DNA from: Sphagnum compactum
Lineage: Eukaryota > Bryophyta > Sphagnopsida > Sphagnales
DNA: 64,000 nt
Reading direction: 5' to 3'
Assembly (NCBI GenBank): GCA_965153455.1
Contig: OZ234494.1
Coordinates: 26,837,354-26,901,353 of the forward strand
Part shown: one piece after another, positions 1 to 11,371 of the stretch
Layout of the letters: every line of letters starts with the position of its first letter
How positions within the stretch are numbered: the stretch's first letter is position 1
Notes under the pieces: model-generated
Told to the model about the DNA's origin: nothing
The model's input: only the letters and a program-made list of their open reading frames with translations
Database searches by the model: none
Translations under genes and position numbers: made by a program

Positions 1-809
1 TCCTAAGGTTGGGGAGGAGGCTGTTTTGATCCCAGAAGACATGTGCTGCCAGGGTGACACCATTGATAGCCTGGTGGATGAAGTTTACGGCGACCTTGGC
101 CGCTTCACAGACTCGCAGTCACGCAATGAGCACATCATTCACAGGGCCATTTTAACTCCTTTGAACGAGGACGTTGACAGCATCAACACCGCCATCATGA
201 ATCGGTTTGACCTCACCACACCTGACGGCCCACCAGCACAGCGCCGCACATACCAGAGCGCTGATTCTGTTGTGCAAGGCGAACAGAAAGGGGTTTACCC
301 CCACCGAGTTTCTAAACTCCCTCAGCATGTCAGGGGTGCCACCCCACACTTTGACCCTGCAAGAAGGCTGCCCGGTGATTTTGCTGCGGAATATGCCGGG
401 CGGCCTTGCAAATGGCACTCGGCTTATTGTGGTCAAGCTGATGCAGCACATAATTGATGTTGAGATTGCCACAGGACCAGACAAGGGTAGGCGCGTTTTC
501 ATTCCCCGCCTCAGCATCACTCCCTCCGACACAGAAAGGATGCCTTTTACTCTCCGCCGGCGATAGTTCCCGTTGCGGCCCGCATTTGTCATGACTATCA
601 ACAAGGCTCAGGGGCAGACACTGCAGATAGTGGGGGTGTACCTGCCGAAGCCTGTTTTTTGCCACGGGCAGCTTTATGTGGCTTTCTTTCGGTGTGGCTC
701 ACGGCGGGGCGTCCGGGTGCTGGTACGGGGTGGCAACAAGGTGGCTCTGAATGGGGCCCCTGCTGGCGTTTACATCAGTAATGTGGTCTACCGCGAGGTG
801 CTGCAGTGA
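1..809 (+). pseudogene. Helitron Pif1-like helicase, C-terminal part, decayed
   Basis: This is the C-terminal end of the helicase of a rolling-circle Helitron transposon; its upstream part lies outside the window. Reading starts open at base 2 in frame 2, and translation shows the family's LTPLNEDVDSIN and later PTEFLNSL, PPHTLTLQEGCPVILLRN and GTRLIVVK segments, followed by the helicase motif TINKAQGQTL and LPKPVFCHGQLYVA. Two breaks are visible. The frame shifts from 2 to 3 at a run of five C (298-302), and a TAG at 564-566 stands where the family normally has Gln (FRRRQFPVR context). The rest is open to a stop at 807-809. G+C is much higher here than in the following DNA. I did not find the Helitron 3' hairpin and CTRR end with certainty. 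The family call is firm; that it is inactive is inferred from the two breaks. Confidence 0.88.
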
Positions 810-1860
810 TTCCTCTTGTGGGTATGGGGTTCTTCGAGCTCTCCTTTGGACTCCCAGTTTTTTTTTCAGGGCTTGGGCTTTGGTTTCGTCCAAGGGGATG
901 GGTTGGATTAGACTAAAATGGGGCTTTAATATATATCAAACATTCCCTCCATGTATGTTTTCATCGGGGACTTTTCAACAAAATTTCGTCAAAAACAATA
1001 TAAATTTTTTTAAAAAAAATAGTTGTTTTGCGCCTTTGTGTGTGTCTCTCTTGGTTTAAAGAAACCGGGGGACTTCATAGTGTCCGAAGGTCACCGGTAC
1101 CCACTAGTTTCATTGGTTGCACAAACAATGTTTTCCACATTGATGTTTCAAGCAACAATTTTTTTTCACATTTCAAGAATTTCAATGTATCCTTCTTTTT
1201 TTATTCATTGCCATTGAAATGATTTCAACATGTTGGAGATCTTGTTTTTCTATGTGCAAGTGTTATTATTTATGATGAAGATTTAGGCAACAGAAACATC
1301 TCATGTGTTTCTACACTCTTATTTCATTTTTGAATTCTTGTTTTTTATTTGCAAATTAGTTCTTCTTTTTCTTGTGTAAGTTTTTGATCCACAAAGAAAC
1401 TACATGCATTTCATTGTGTAGGCATTTTAGTCCACAAAAAAGTTATAACATTTTTAGAATTAAAATTTAAACCTCAATTTCCTCCTAGCTTTTTTTTACT
1501 TGTTTTAACTTGTTTTTCCACCATTTATATTTTGTGTAATCTCCTACATCAACCATGCATGATGAATCAAACTATGTATTTATTATTTTTTATATGAGGG
1601 TGTATTCAAGATTGGGCTACCAAAAAGGAATGACCTATATTTAAAGGACTACAAAAAAATAGCTTTGGATTTCTGTTTATTTTAGAATATTATAATTATA
1701 ATGAATTGTTGTATGCCAATAGATATAATGATGTTTTGTTAAATTAATAAAAATATTTTAAAATAATTTGGATATTATGTAAATGTCATTTTGAATCTCA
1801 TTAACTAATTATATCAAATGTTTAAACTGCACTTCTTTTAAAAGAATAAAAAAGAATGCA
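810..1860. other. A+T-rich intergenic DNA without a recognisable gene
   Basis: No coding region is supported. The first 150 bases after the helicase keep its higher G+C and may be the Helitron 3' tail. After about 930 the DNA becomes A+T rich with T-runs. A segment at 1597-1636 (GGGTGTATTCAAGATTGGGC...) resembles 2599-2626 and may be a terminal repeat of the adjacent PIF/Harbinger-like material. Confidence 0.5.
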
Positions 1861-3105
1861 TAAATTCATATAATTGAATTCAAACTTTTTGTACAATAGA
1901 AACATGCCCCCTTTTATGAAAATACATGTTCATTAGATGAACTTGATGAAAAACCAAATTATACAAAAATTTCAAAGTCTTGAAACTTTGAATGAAAAGG
2001 CTACAAGGAAAAAAGGCTCATTTTTTAACCATTTGACAGAAAAATTACGTTCAATGGGTTCAAAATGTTTAGCTTGAGGTGCAAGTCACATGTGTAAGAA
2101 ATAATCTTGCCAAAAACATGTTTGGTTGCCATTTTTGGATTTTTAAAGATTTTTTGTGTTTATGGCTATAAACCAAAATATTCATGCACAATTAGGTATG
2201 AATGTGAAAATTCACCATCGTCACATGAATTATTTAAATTAAACTATTCATTTTTTCTCACTTAAATTTGCTTCACATAAATGTTATTTGCAAAAAGTAA
2301 CCCCATAAAAATCCTAAATTCCATTTTCATTTTGTTGGAACCCCGACCGTGAATAAACCCATGACTTAATTGATTGAGATGATTCAAGAAATGTTTTTTG
2401 CAATAAGTCTAACCACAACAACCTTCCTCAACCCCAATGTCCACAATACACCATTTAAATCCATTAAATCAAGGTTAATATGTACATGTGTTGTTCTGCA
2501 TTAGTTTCAAATCTCAAGATTTTTGAGTTTATTATCACTATAGTTGGGTCATTGGGTTAAGACCTAGAAACACCACTTGGTGTTCCATTTTTTTGTTGGG
2601 TACATTCACGGTTGGGGTACCAAAAAAGGAAAGAAGACTTGAGGACTTTTTAGAACTACTTTTTACAACTGGCATTCACATGAAACAAATTTAATTGAGA
2701 CAAATTGAATAATCCAATATAAAATAATCATGTGTTAATGGTGATTTTTCACATTCATACATTGTGTATGAATATTTTGGTTTAATGTCAAAAATGTAAA
2801 AAATCCTAGAAAATCCCAAAATGAATTTCAATGGACAACTAAACATTTTTTTTGCAAGATAATTTCATGCATATGTGACCTGCATCTAAAGCTACACACT
2901 TTGAACCCATTGAACATAATTTTTTATTAAATGATTTTTAAAATGAGTATTTTGCCTTGCATCCCTTTCCTTCAAAATTTGAAAACTTTGAAATTTTTAT
3001 TTGATTTGGTTTTTCATCAAGTTCGTCTAATGAACATGTATTTTCATAGAAGGGGGCATGTTTTTGTTGTACAAAAAGTTTGAAAGCAATTGTATGATTT
3101 TTTTA
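1861..3105. repeat. Large inverted repeat with arms of about 380 bp
   Basis: The left arm (about 1861-2240) is the reverse complement of the right arm (about 2716-3105), with long runs of agreement such as GGTTTTTCATCAAGTTC, CTAATGAACATGTATTTTCA, GGGGGCATGTTT and TTTGAACCCATTGAAC. By eye the arms agree at roughly three quarters or more of positions, with small indels. The loop of about 475 bp contains a smaller inverted-repeat element. The form fits a foldback or long-TIR DNA transposon; no transposase lies between the arms, but a PIF/Harbinger relic starts just right of it. Confidence 0.8.
2334..2626. mobile_element. Small TIR element (MITE-like) in the loop of the large inverted repeat
   Basis: Left end GGAACCCCGACCGTGAATAA (from 2338) and right end CATTCACGGTTGGGGTACC (about 2605-2623) are imperfect inverted repeats of about 25 bp enclosing non-coding DNA. 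A direct-orientation relative of the right end sits at 1597-1636. The ends begin or finish in GGGT(A/T)xATTC, which resembles PIF/Harbinger-type termini, but no clean target-site duplication can be fixed. It may be a non-autonomous partner of the transposase relic at 3330-3805. Confidence 0.45.
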
Positions 3106-3329
3106 TGAAGTAATTATTTTTTAATTATCTTTGGAATGGTCCAAGGATGACACTATGACCAAAATGGTTGTGTAGAAGCAATATATGAAACTCTTTGCAA
3201 AATAGCCCATATAAATTGTTTCCTATGTCACAAAAATTTAGGGTGCCAATTTTCTTGCCTATAATGAATTTTTTTGCTACAAGAAAGCCAACAATCTTTT
3301 TCATTTTGCATGAATTTTTTTATGCAATC

Positions 3330-3805
3330 AATTTACAAAAAAATTTAAAGAGTTAAAAAATTGGTGCAATCTACCTAATGTGCAAGGTACCATTGATGGC
3401 AACACATTCCAATTGTTAAACATTTTTCATATCTTGAAAAGTACTACTACCACAAGACATGTGGGTATAATATGGTGGCACACACAAATGTAAATTGCAA
3501 GAAAATGTTTATTAATGTTTTTGTGAGCCTTCAACGAAATGTACATGATTATAAGGTTTTTTGTGGGTATGGGCTATACATAAATGTTCAACACCATGGT
3601 TTGTTCGAAATTAACGCAACTTTTACACATGGGTTTCCTCCTTTCATTTTAGGTGACAAAAATTATCCACTAATATATTAGATCATGAACGCATTTAAGG
3701 AAGAGTTATAGAATTGTTGTACAATATGAAACATAAAAGGGGTCGCTCTATAGTGAAAAATGCCAAAAAAAATTTGGCATTTTCAAAAAATCTTTCAAGG
3801 AGTTC
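3330..3805 (+). pseudogene. PIF/Harbinger (HARBI1-like, DDE_Tnp_4) transposase relic
   Basis: Three pieces match the catalytic core of PIF/Harbinger transposases in the right order. First, CNLPNVQGTIDGNT carries the first Asp (codon 3395-3397). Second, KKMFINVFVSLQRNVHDYKVF ... LGDKNYPL carries the second Asp (codon 3655-3657). Third, KHKRGRSIVKNA (about 3727-3765) covers the third catalytic position, where the usual Glu of the IVENAF-type motif reads Lys. Frameshifts separate the first and second pieces, and stops follow ILGDKNYPLIY, so the gene is dead. It ends abruptly at about 3809, where a Copia LTR begins. The family is inferred from motif order; the damage is seen directly. Confidence 0.72.
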
Positions 3806-3809
3806 CTTA

Positions 3810-4118
3810 CGGTTGAGAATTCAAGTTTAACTTGTTAGGCTTCTTTAGTTACTGGAGTAGAACTAGGTTACTTTCACTTGGTTGAATTACTTTCTTTACT
3901 TATATTAATTTGGTTATTTGTGGTTTTGGTCTTTTAGTTAAATACCTTGGTGTTGATGGTTTGGTTCTCTTTTCTTCATTGCACAAGTTTGTATATTTCA
4001 TGTGACAAGAACCTTGAGGAGTTTTTGATGTTATGTTCCGTGTTGTGAGCATTGTGTTTTAGTTTCCTTTCAATATATATTTATGTTTGCACTTGAGTAG
4101 ACCTTCTATTTGTTAACA
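3810..4118 (+). repeat. Copia LTR, forward copy
   Basis: This 309-bp sequence is a forward copy of the LTRs found in reverse at 7122-7435 and 11372-11678. It begins near GGTTGAGAATTCAAG, ends in TTGTTAACA, and is followed directly by a tRNA primer-binding site. It lies inside the PIF/Harbinger relic. No second forward LTR is present, so this is a broken 5' end, not a complete element. Confidence 0.85.
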
Positions 4119-4650
4119 TGGTATCAAAGCTTAGGTTGTTTGATGAAAGGGTTGAAAGAGATCTAGAGCAAGAAAGTCTCTAGAACTAGAGCTTGAGAGT
4201 CTTTAGTAATATCATAGGAGTTTGTCAAGTGCAAAAGAGAAACGGGGAAAGGAAAGAATGTGAAGAGAAAGAAGAGAAAAGAAAAAAGGTGAGAGGAGAT
4301 CAACATATCAAGGGTTCTGAAAGTCGGATCTTTAAATCTAGATCTAAATCTATTGTGAAAAGATCCTGGAGTGAAACTTGGAGAGATTATAGAAAACTAT
4401 AAGATGTTTCTATTCCCAAATTTTGAAAAAAAAACGATATGTTTTGTGAGAGTTATGAGCGTTTGAAAACTTTGTGCCAGATCTGGTTTTTTGGTCATAT
4501 CTCCTTTGCGTTTTTTTAGATCTGTAGCTTTGGGATCTTATAGATCATAAAGGAATACATATGTGAGAGAAATTTCATGTCATTTGGATATGTATTGAGA
4601 AAAATCCAAGTATCTAAAGTTTCAGCCTCAGTTTTGAAGTCAATTTTAGC
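4119..4650 (+). mobile_element. Copia primer-binding site and 5' leader fragment
   Basis: TGGTATCAAAGC at 4119-4130 differs by one base from the usual plant initiator-Met tRNA primer site. The purine-rich leader that follows is collinear with the reverse complement of about 10840-11371, sharing segments such as AAGAGAAACGGGGAAAGGAA and TAGATCTAAATC. Similarity fades near 4650, where hairpin-forming DNA begins. No gag or pol frame is present, so the rest of this copy is lost. The 69-codon frame at 4193 lies in the leader and is probably not a gene. Confidence 0.75.
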
Positions 4651-4687
4651 ATGTGACAAATCAATAATGAAAATCATGCGAAGCTTG

Positions 4688-4891
4688 TTCATTCATAGGT
4701 TCGTACATTCTACACACGAATATCATGCATTGAAAATACATTTGACACATGGATAAATATGTTGACAAATGACATACAAACCTATGAATGAATGAATGTC
4801 ACACAAATTTTGCATCTTTCAATAAATCAGTGTGTCAAATGTGTTTTCAATGCATGATATTAGTGCGTGGAACATACAAATTATGAATGAA
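4688..4891. repeat. Hairpin/MITE-like inverted repeat with 60-bp arms
   Basis: The left arm (4688-4748) and right arm (4832-4891) are inverted copies differing at about ten positions; both contain TTTTCAATGCATGATATT (left arm on the minus strand). The 83-base loop holds an extra copy of the CTATGAATGAATGAATGT edge. There is no coding potential. It is probably a small foldback transposon; a small-RNA hairpin is possible but not supported by sequence alone. Confidence 0.7.
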
Positions 4892-7121
4892 TTAATGTTA
4901 CACGGTTTCCATTTCTAAGTCTTAATATGTTAAATTTGTGATGATACATGTGGATTGGTGAACGTGTTGGATTTGATGTTACAAGTACAAAGATTTACAA
5001 CATTGTGTTTGCAAACCATCCACAAGTGTCCCTAGCAAAGGTAGATAATTTTTTCCTACTTTCGACCTTGAAGTGGTTATGTTGTGTTTATCTCTTTGTT
5101 GTGAAGCAAAAAACCTGGTTTTACTACCCTGCTTACATTTTTTTACAATGATCCCTGTATCCACGCATGTATTTAGGGTTATGAACTTGCTTTTAAACTT
5201 TTTTTAATGCAATGTTTTTCTGCAAGACTTGAACATTGAAGGCATTCAAGTAGGCATTTGACATTCTTTTCTCCCACCTTGTAAGTTTTCTTTCAATCCA
5301 CTAGATTGTGAACTTTTTTCCATTTAATTAGGCAATAGAAATTGAAATACCGGTTAGGAGAAGTGTTGGACTATCTTTACCATAGCAAATAAATTGTCTC
5401 ATGTTTTAAAGTTGTGAACAATTTATGCTTTTGGTGAATTGAAATATCCATATGCATTAAAATCCTCATGTGGAGCATAATAGAATAGGAGAAATTATTG
5501 TTTCTTATCATGTATCTTGTGTTGAAAAACACAACTTTTGTGTTGTTCATTATTGGCACACAACATGAATGTTACCCCTAACCTTGCTCCATGCCCCAAC
5601 CAAAGGGACAGTGGTAGCAAAGTAAATACGTGCGTATTTTTGTACCGTTGCATTATGAATGCATTGTGAACGTGTACAAAATATTTTAGAATTCTTATCC
5701 ATTCAATTTGCACTAGTTTAATTTTTTTTAAAGTAGAGTGAAATCAAATATGAATTGTTGTAATGAATGGTTGTTGGTATGTGGGATTTCAGCAAGTGAG
5801 AATGCCATCACTGGGGCAGTTGGCACTTGTGCCATGGGGAAATATGTTGTATCACAACCATAAAATAACTTTTAAGATGCAAAAAATTGTCAAGAATATT
5901 TTGTTATTCGTTGAAAGCAAGTTAAGGTGGACCAAAAGTGGCATATTAGAAGTCCATTTTTCCATAATTTTTAGTGTTATCAAAATTTTCATAATAAATA
6001 TGTCAACCAAAAATCATCCTTTTGCAAGAGCTATTTATTGCCCCCCTTTCCTAATACATTATTAAATGTTTTCAATGATTTTTTTATTAAATTTAAAATT
6101 TAAAAATAGGATAATGAATTATGGGGTTTTCAAAATTACCTAAATGTTTATTCCCATTTGTAATCACGTCCCCAATAAGTCCCAATAAGAATTTTTTTTT
6201 CATTTTAGTCATATAATTAATGGTAGAGTACCATAAATTTCATTTAATATTCCAAGAGTTATGAGTCCATTTAAAAATGTGTGGACTATGACACAAGTTG
6301 AAACACAAATTTAAAAGTCCCCAAAGACCAAAAGATGGTCATTTGGTTTTTTATTTTGTTGCTATTAGCTTCCTATAACGATGCATATTATAAATATGAG
6401 TCCCTTTTTATAAAGTTCCTTATTAATTGGAATTAGGAGACATTGCCATGATAAAAGGTACTGGATTTCTACTTTGTGACAAGCAAAAATGGATAATGTA
6501 GTTTGTTTTTGCCCTATTTCCATAGTGGTGGAAACAAGTCAAACCATTTTTTTTAAGAGCCACAATTTTGCTTTTGCTACCCATTTATCTACTTAAACAA
6601 CAACTCAAATGGTTATTATAGTCTATCTTATTTAAATTATTTTTTGTTTTGCTTCTTGATCAAGCAACTACGTTTTTATATTTTAATAAGAGCAATGCAA
6701 AAGTAATGGTGTTTGTTACAAATAAGAGTTATGAATCTAAAAAACATGTTTGCCTATTGATTAGAAATTGTGGGTGTTTACCTTGACCTTTTAGTAGGGT
6801 TAGAAAGGAACATTTTTTAAAGTGGTTGTTTGCCTAGACAAATTGATACATTTTTTCTAGTTACAAATATAATGACATGGAAAATTGCTTGAAACTAAAG
6901 ATATTATTATTGGAAATTTTCAAATAACATTGGATAAAATTATAGGTTGGGATGTGCTTGCAAAAGTTGTGCACCTTTAGTTTCATGTGGTACACTAGTC
7001 TGTTCGGTCAAAGTTTTTCAACTTCTTACTTGTTATTTACACTATAAGATCATTCAAACACATATGAGATTAATAAAACCATATTGATCACTCCTATGAC
7101 CAAAAACTATAGCCCCAAAAA
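4892..7121. other. Non-coding stretch between Copia copies
   Basis: This A+T-rich DNA contains only short frames (longest 100 codons at 5763-6065) with no recognisable motif and many flanking stops. No RNA gene or clear terminal repeat was seen. It could include the lost interior of the forward Copia copy in unrecognisable form. Confidence 0.5.
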
Positions 7122-7435
7122 TGTTCACAAATAGGAGATCTACTCAAGTGCAAACATAAAACTTTATTGAAAGAAAACTAAAACACGATGTTCACAACAC
7201 GTAACATAACATCAAGAACTCCTCAAGGTTCTTATCACATGAAATACACAAACTTGTGCAATGAAGAAAAAAAAAGTCAAACCATCAACACCAAGGTATT
7301 TAACTAAAAGACCAAACCATAAATAACCAAACTAATATAAGTAAATAAAGTAGTTCAACCTTGTGAAAGTAACCTAGTTACTTTCCTACTCCAGTAGCTA
7401 ATGAAGCCTAACAAGTTGAGATTGAATTCTCAACA
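7122..7435 (-). repeat. 3' LTR of the minus-strand Copia element
   Basis: This 314-bp LTR reads TGTTGAGAATTC... to ...TTTGTGAACA on the minus strand, i.e. short TG..CA-type inverted ends. It is collinear with 11372-11678 and 3810-4118. The polypurine tract AAGGAGAG (minus strand) lies immediately inside it. Confidence 0.88.
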
Positions 7436-9091
7436 CTCTCCTTCAAGCTCAAATCCACTTCTAATACACCAAACATTTTTAAAAACTTCCTTAGCTTATA
7501 TGTACCCAAAGCCTTTGTGAAAATGTCAACAACTTGATCTTTAGTACTAACATGAATAAGGTTAATTTCTCTCGCTAAAACTTTTTCTCTAATAAAGTGG
7601 TAGTGCACTTCAATGTGTTTTGTCCTAGTATGATAAACTGGGTTGTTTGCAAATAGTATGCTACTAATGTTATCACAGTAAATGACAACAGGAGCATCCA
7701 CTAACTGTTCCAAATCTTAGAGTAAGTTTTGTAACCAAACTACTTCACATGCAACAATTGCTAAGCTTCTGTATTCTGCCTCTGTGCTTGATAGTTATTG
7801 TTGGTTGTTTCTTACTGCTCCAACTAACAGCACCACTTCCAAAAGAAAACATGAAACCACTGGTTGATATTCTATCTGAAACATTGCTAACCCAATCAGC
7901 ATCCGTGTATCCATGTACTTGTAATTGGTTCTTGGCTTCATAAAAAATTCCACACTACACAGTATGTTTTATGTACCTCAGTATATGCCTCACTGCATCC
8001 AAATGTGGCTTTCGTGGTGTTTGCATGAATTGACTCACCACTCCAACTACATAATTCAAATATGGCCTTGTGATGGTCATGTAAATCAAACTCCCCACTA
8101 TGCGCTTGTACATACTAATATCCTCCACAAGGTCTCTTTCATCTGCACTTAACTTCACATTATGTTCCAATGGAATTGAAATGGGTTTGCAACCCGTCAT
8201 CCCATATTCGGACAATTTGTTCAAGGCACATTGCCTTTGTAGTAACCATATCCCTTTAGGGGACTGGATTACCTCAATGCCAAGGAAGTAACGCAACTCT
8301 CCCAAATTTATCATCTCAAACTTTTGCTTCAAAAGTTTCTTCAAATTAGAGATGTTTGCATCACTATCTCTTGTGATAATCAAGTCATCAACATAGATGA
8401 CTATGACTACAATCCCATGATCTATTTTTTTCACATGTAGTGAAAAATCTACATTGGATGTTTGAAATCCACTTGTGACAAGATATTGACTTATCTTGGC
8501 TGACCAAGCTCTAGGTGCTTATTTCAAGCCGTACAAAGTCTTCTTCAACCTATAAACCAAATTAGGATGTGTTTGGTCAACATAACCTGGTGGTTGTTCC
8601 ATGTACACTTCTTCGTGTAAATTTCCATGAAGGAAATCATTCTTTACATCCATTTGATGTAAAGACCATCCTTTTGCTGCTACCATAGCAATGATTGCTC
8701 TTACAGTTGTCATTTTGGCAACTAGACTATAGGTTTCCTCATAGTTTATGCCATAAGTTTGGGCATAACCTTTGGCAAAAAATCTTGCTTTGTATCTGCT
8801 CACAAATCCATCTGCATTGTGCTTGACCTTGTACACCCATTTGCACCCAATTATTTTTTTGTCCTTTAGTAAAACTACCAATTCCCAAGTAGCATTAGCA
8901 TCCAACTCCGCTATCTCTTCATCCATGGCATTGTCCCATTTAGGGTTTCCAACTGCCTGTTCAAAACAAGTGTGTTCAACCTCCTGTATAACTCTCACCA
9001 TGTATGCATAATGATGAGCTACAAAGCCATCATATGTGAGTCTTTGTACAAGGTATTTGACTCGTGTGGATCTTTGTACTCCATTGTTGTT
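7436..9091 (-). pseudogene. Copia pol fragment: reverse transcriptase and RNase H, with stops
   Basis: Reading leftward from about 9091, the product has the Copia RT domain: the stretch leading to WVYKVK, then [25 protein letters not shown] and TLYGLK. A TAA follows at 8519-8521 where Gln is usual (GLKQAPRAW context). Next comes the catalytic YVDDLII (about 8371-8393) and LGELRYFLGIEV, another stop near 7943-7954, and then an RNase H part in a third piece, with YTDADW, STSGFMFSFGSGAVSW, YCDNISSI and HTRTKHIEVHYHFIRE up to the 3' LTR. The interruptions make it a pseudogene. No integrase or gag is attached at the 5' side. Confidence 0.87.
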
Positions 9092-9760
9092 CATTATTAG
9101 AAATTTTGGGTTTTGCAATTGTCGTTTGCAACTAAAATTTAGTTGCATGCGACACATGCAACTGCAAATTTGTGTAGTTGCATAAGACAAGTTGCACATG
9201 ACATGCAGTTGCATGCGACACTACATATGCAACATGTATATACGTTGTTAGTATACATGTTCATACATACATACTAATCCAAATGAGTTGCACCTTATGT
9301 GCAACTTTCCTTGCAACTACAATGCAACTAATCAAAATATGACACATGTTTAAAAAATTAGACAACTAGCTTGTGGACATGTGTCATTATTTTATTTTTT
9401 TGTGTTTTTAAAATTAAAATTTCATTGGATTAATCTCAATCATTAAGATTTTTGCCACTAGGATGATGACACATGGCACACCATGGAACGTTCATTGACC
9501 ATTTGACACGTGTTCATTTTTAACACCAATTATATGGTGACACATGGCAATCAAGGCCCATCTATTTTTAAAATTTTAAATATTAATTAATGAAATCTAC
9601 GTCATCCAATTTATGGTTAATAAGATGTTGACACGTGGTGCCTAGGTAGGTAGATAATAATTAAACCCTATTAAGTAAGTAGGTTTATTTAGGTATGTAA
9701 GTAGGTTGAAAAATAGCTAGGCTTAGGTTATATAAATAGGTTTAGAATAATCCGATTTTA
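9092..9760. mobile_element. CACTA-like transposon end, left (tentative)
   Basis: Copia coding sequence breaks off at about 9091 and is followed by CATTATTAGAAATTTTGGG, one base from the CACTA(N)TAGAAA start usual for CACTA (CMC) transposons. Subterminal repeats of the type GCAACTAAAATTTAGTTGC and TTGCATGCGACA follow, then GACACGTGG-like motifs and a GGTAGGTA/TAAGTAGG-rich block at 9640-9720. The same sequence of features in inverted order occurs at 15570-16175. No transposase was recognised. The superfamily name is inferred from the end pattern only. Confidence 0.42.
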
Positions 9761-10249
9761 TTTTTAAGTTTGACCATTTCATAAAAGTCAAGTTTTTTTC
9801 ATTCATTCATCCCCAATGGCACTTGGTATTTGGTTTCAACATAACTATTACTCCTAGTTATATATTGAGCCAAATAGGATTGGAAGCCAAAGGATATGGG
9901 TTAAAACATTCTATTGCAATACAACCCAATACAAGACTTTCCTTGTTTTTTTGTGTCAAGTTTTGTTGGCTTGAATTTATTGTTGTGTGGGGTTTTCTAG
10001 GAGAGGAGGTTATTTTCCATCACCAATTATGAACTCCCAATAACCTTTCCCCATCAAAATTTTCATAATCCTGAATTTCCACATTTGGAAAATTGTTTTT
10101 GTCTAATTTCTCAATTGTAATTTGAGAAAGACCGTCCATGATTTCTCAAAACAACTGTCAATGTCTTCTTGGGGTTTCACAAATGATTTAATTCCTTCCT
10201 TGGGTTTCTAGGATTAGGATTAGAGTTTTCCTTCCTTAGGCTTCTAAGA

Positions 10250-10269
10250 TTAGGGTTAGGGTTAGGGTT
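10250..10269 (+). repeat. Short TTAGGG tandem run
   Basis: Three perfect TTAGGG units plus TT, preceded by degenerate relatives (TTAGGATTAGAG) from 10211. It is too short to be a telomere and lies inside transposon-derived DNA. The canonical plant telomere unit is TTTAGGG, so this is probably a chance or microsatellite run. Confidence 0.7.
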
Positions 10270-10439
10270 GAACAAGATGGACCTTGCATATGTATGTATG
10301 TTTTGAGTATTATACGAAATTTTATACTATACGTAGGTTTTACGTATATGTACATATTTCATATAATATTTTGTATGGTATTAAGTACATGATTACATAC
10401 CAAACTTTTGCATGAAGGTTTTGATAATGTATTTGCGCT

Positions 10440-11371
10440 CCCCAATTTCCAAACTCCTTCCTTCAAGTTCTCCCAAGTTACATTTGTTGCACTTCAAAAA
10501 TTTGTTTTGATGTCTTCTCAATATAAGTTTTTGTCACAACTTTGCAAAGCTACACCGCTCACATATGACCTTGAATTGATCTGAAATTTTGGTGAAACAT
10601 CAAAAGTTATGTCTACTATCATCTCTCAAATTTTCAGTTCATTTAACTTCATAAAACGAGAGATCTTGCTACTTTTTGAAATCACCTCAAATTGGGACTT
10701 GAACATAAAATGACTTACAACTCACTCTCAACAACTCCAAACTCATTGAGATTTTGGGAGACACATTAAATATATGTCTTCTATATATGTGTAAACTTTC
10801 AGGTCTATTGATGATGACCACAAAGAGGTATCACTTTCAAAAGAAACTGACTTCAAAATTGAGGCTGAAACTTGTAGATACTTGGATCTCTCTTAGTACA
10901 TATCAGAATGACATGAAATTTCTCTCACATATATATTATTTTATGATCTATAAGACCTAAAAGCTGCAGATCCAAAAAAGCTCAAACAAAGGAAATATGA
11001 CCAAAAAACCAGATCTAGCACACAATTTTCAAAAGCTCATAACTCTCACAAAACAAATCCTTTTCTTTTGAAAATTTGGGAATAGAAGAGTCTTATAGTC
11101 TTCTACAATCTTTCCAAGTTTCATTCCAAGATCTTTTCATAGTAGATCTAGATCTAGATTTAAAGATTTGACTTCCACAATCTTTAATATGTTGATCTCC
11201 TCTCACCTCTTTTCTTTTATTTCTCTTCACATTTTTTCCTTTCCCCGTTTCTCTTTTGCACTTGATAAACGCCTATGATATTACTAGAAACTCTCAAGTT
11301 CTAATTCTAAAGACTTTCTAGTTCTAGATTTCTTTCAACCTTCTCATCAAACAACCTAAGTTCTGATACCA
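10440..11371 (-). mobile_element. Copia 5' leader region of the minus-strand element
   Basis: Read on the minus strand from the primer-binding site, 11371-10840 matches the forward leader at 4119-4650, including CTAGATCT-rich and AGAGGAGATCAACATA-like segments. 10840-10440 continues in similar style but has no forward counterpart. No gag frame is visible. Confidence 0.65.

Noticed and set aside
10250-10269. Vertebrate-type telomere repeat
   Set aside because: Only three units, in transposon-derived DNA; far too short for a telomere or a fusion scar.
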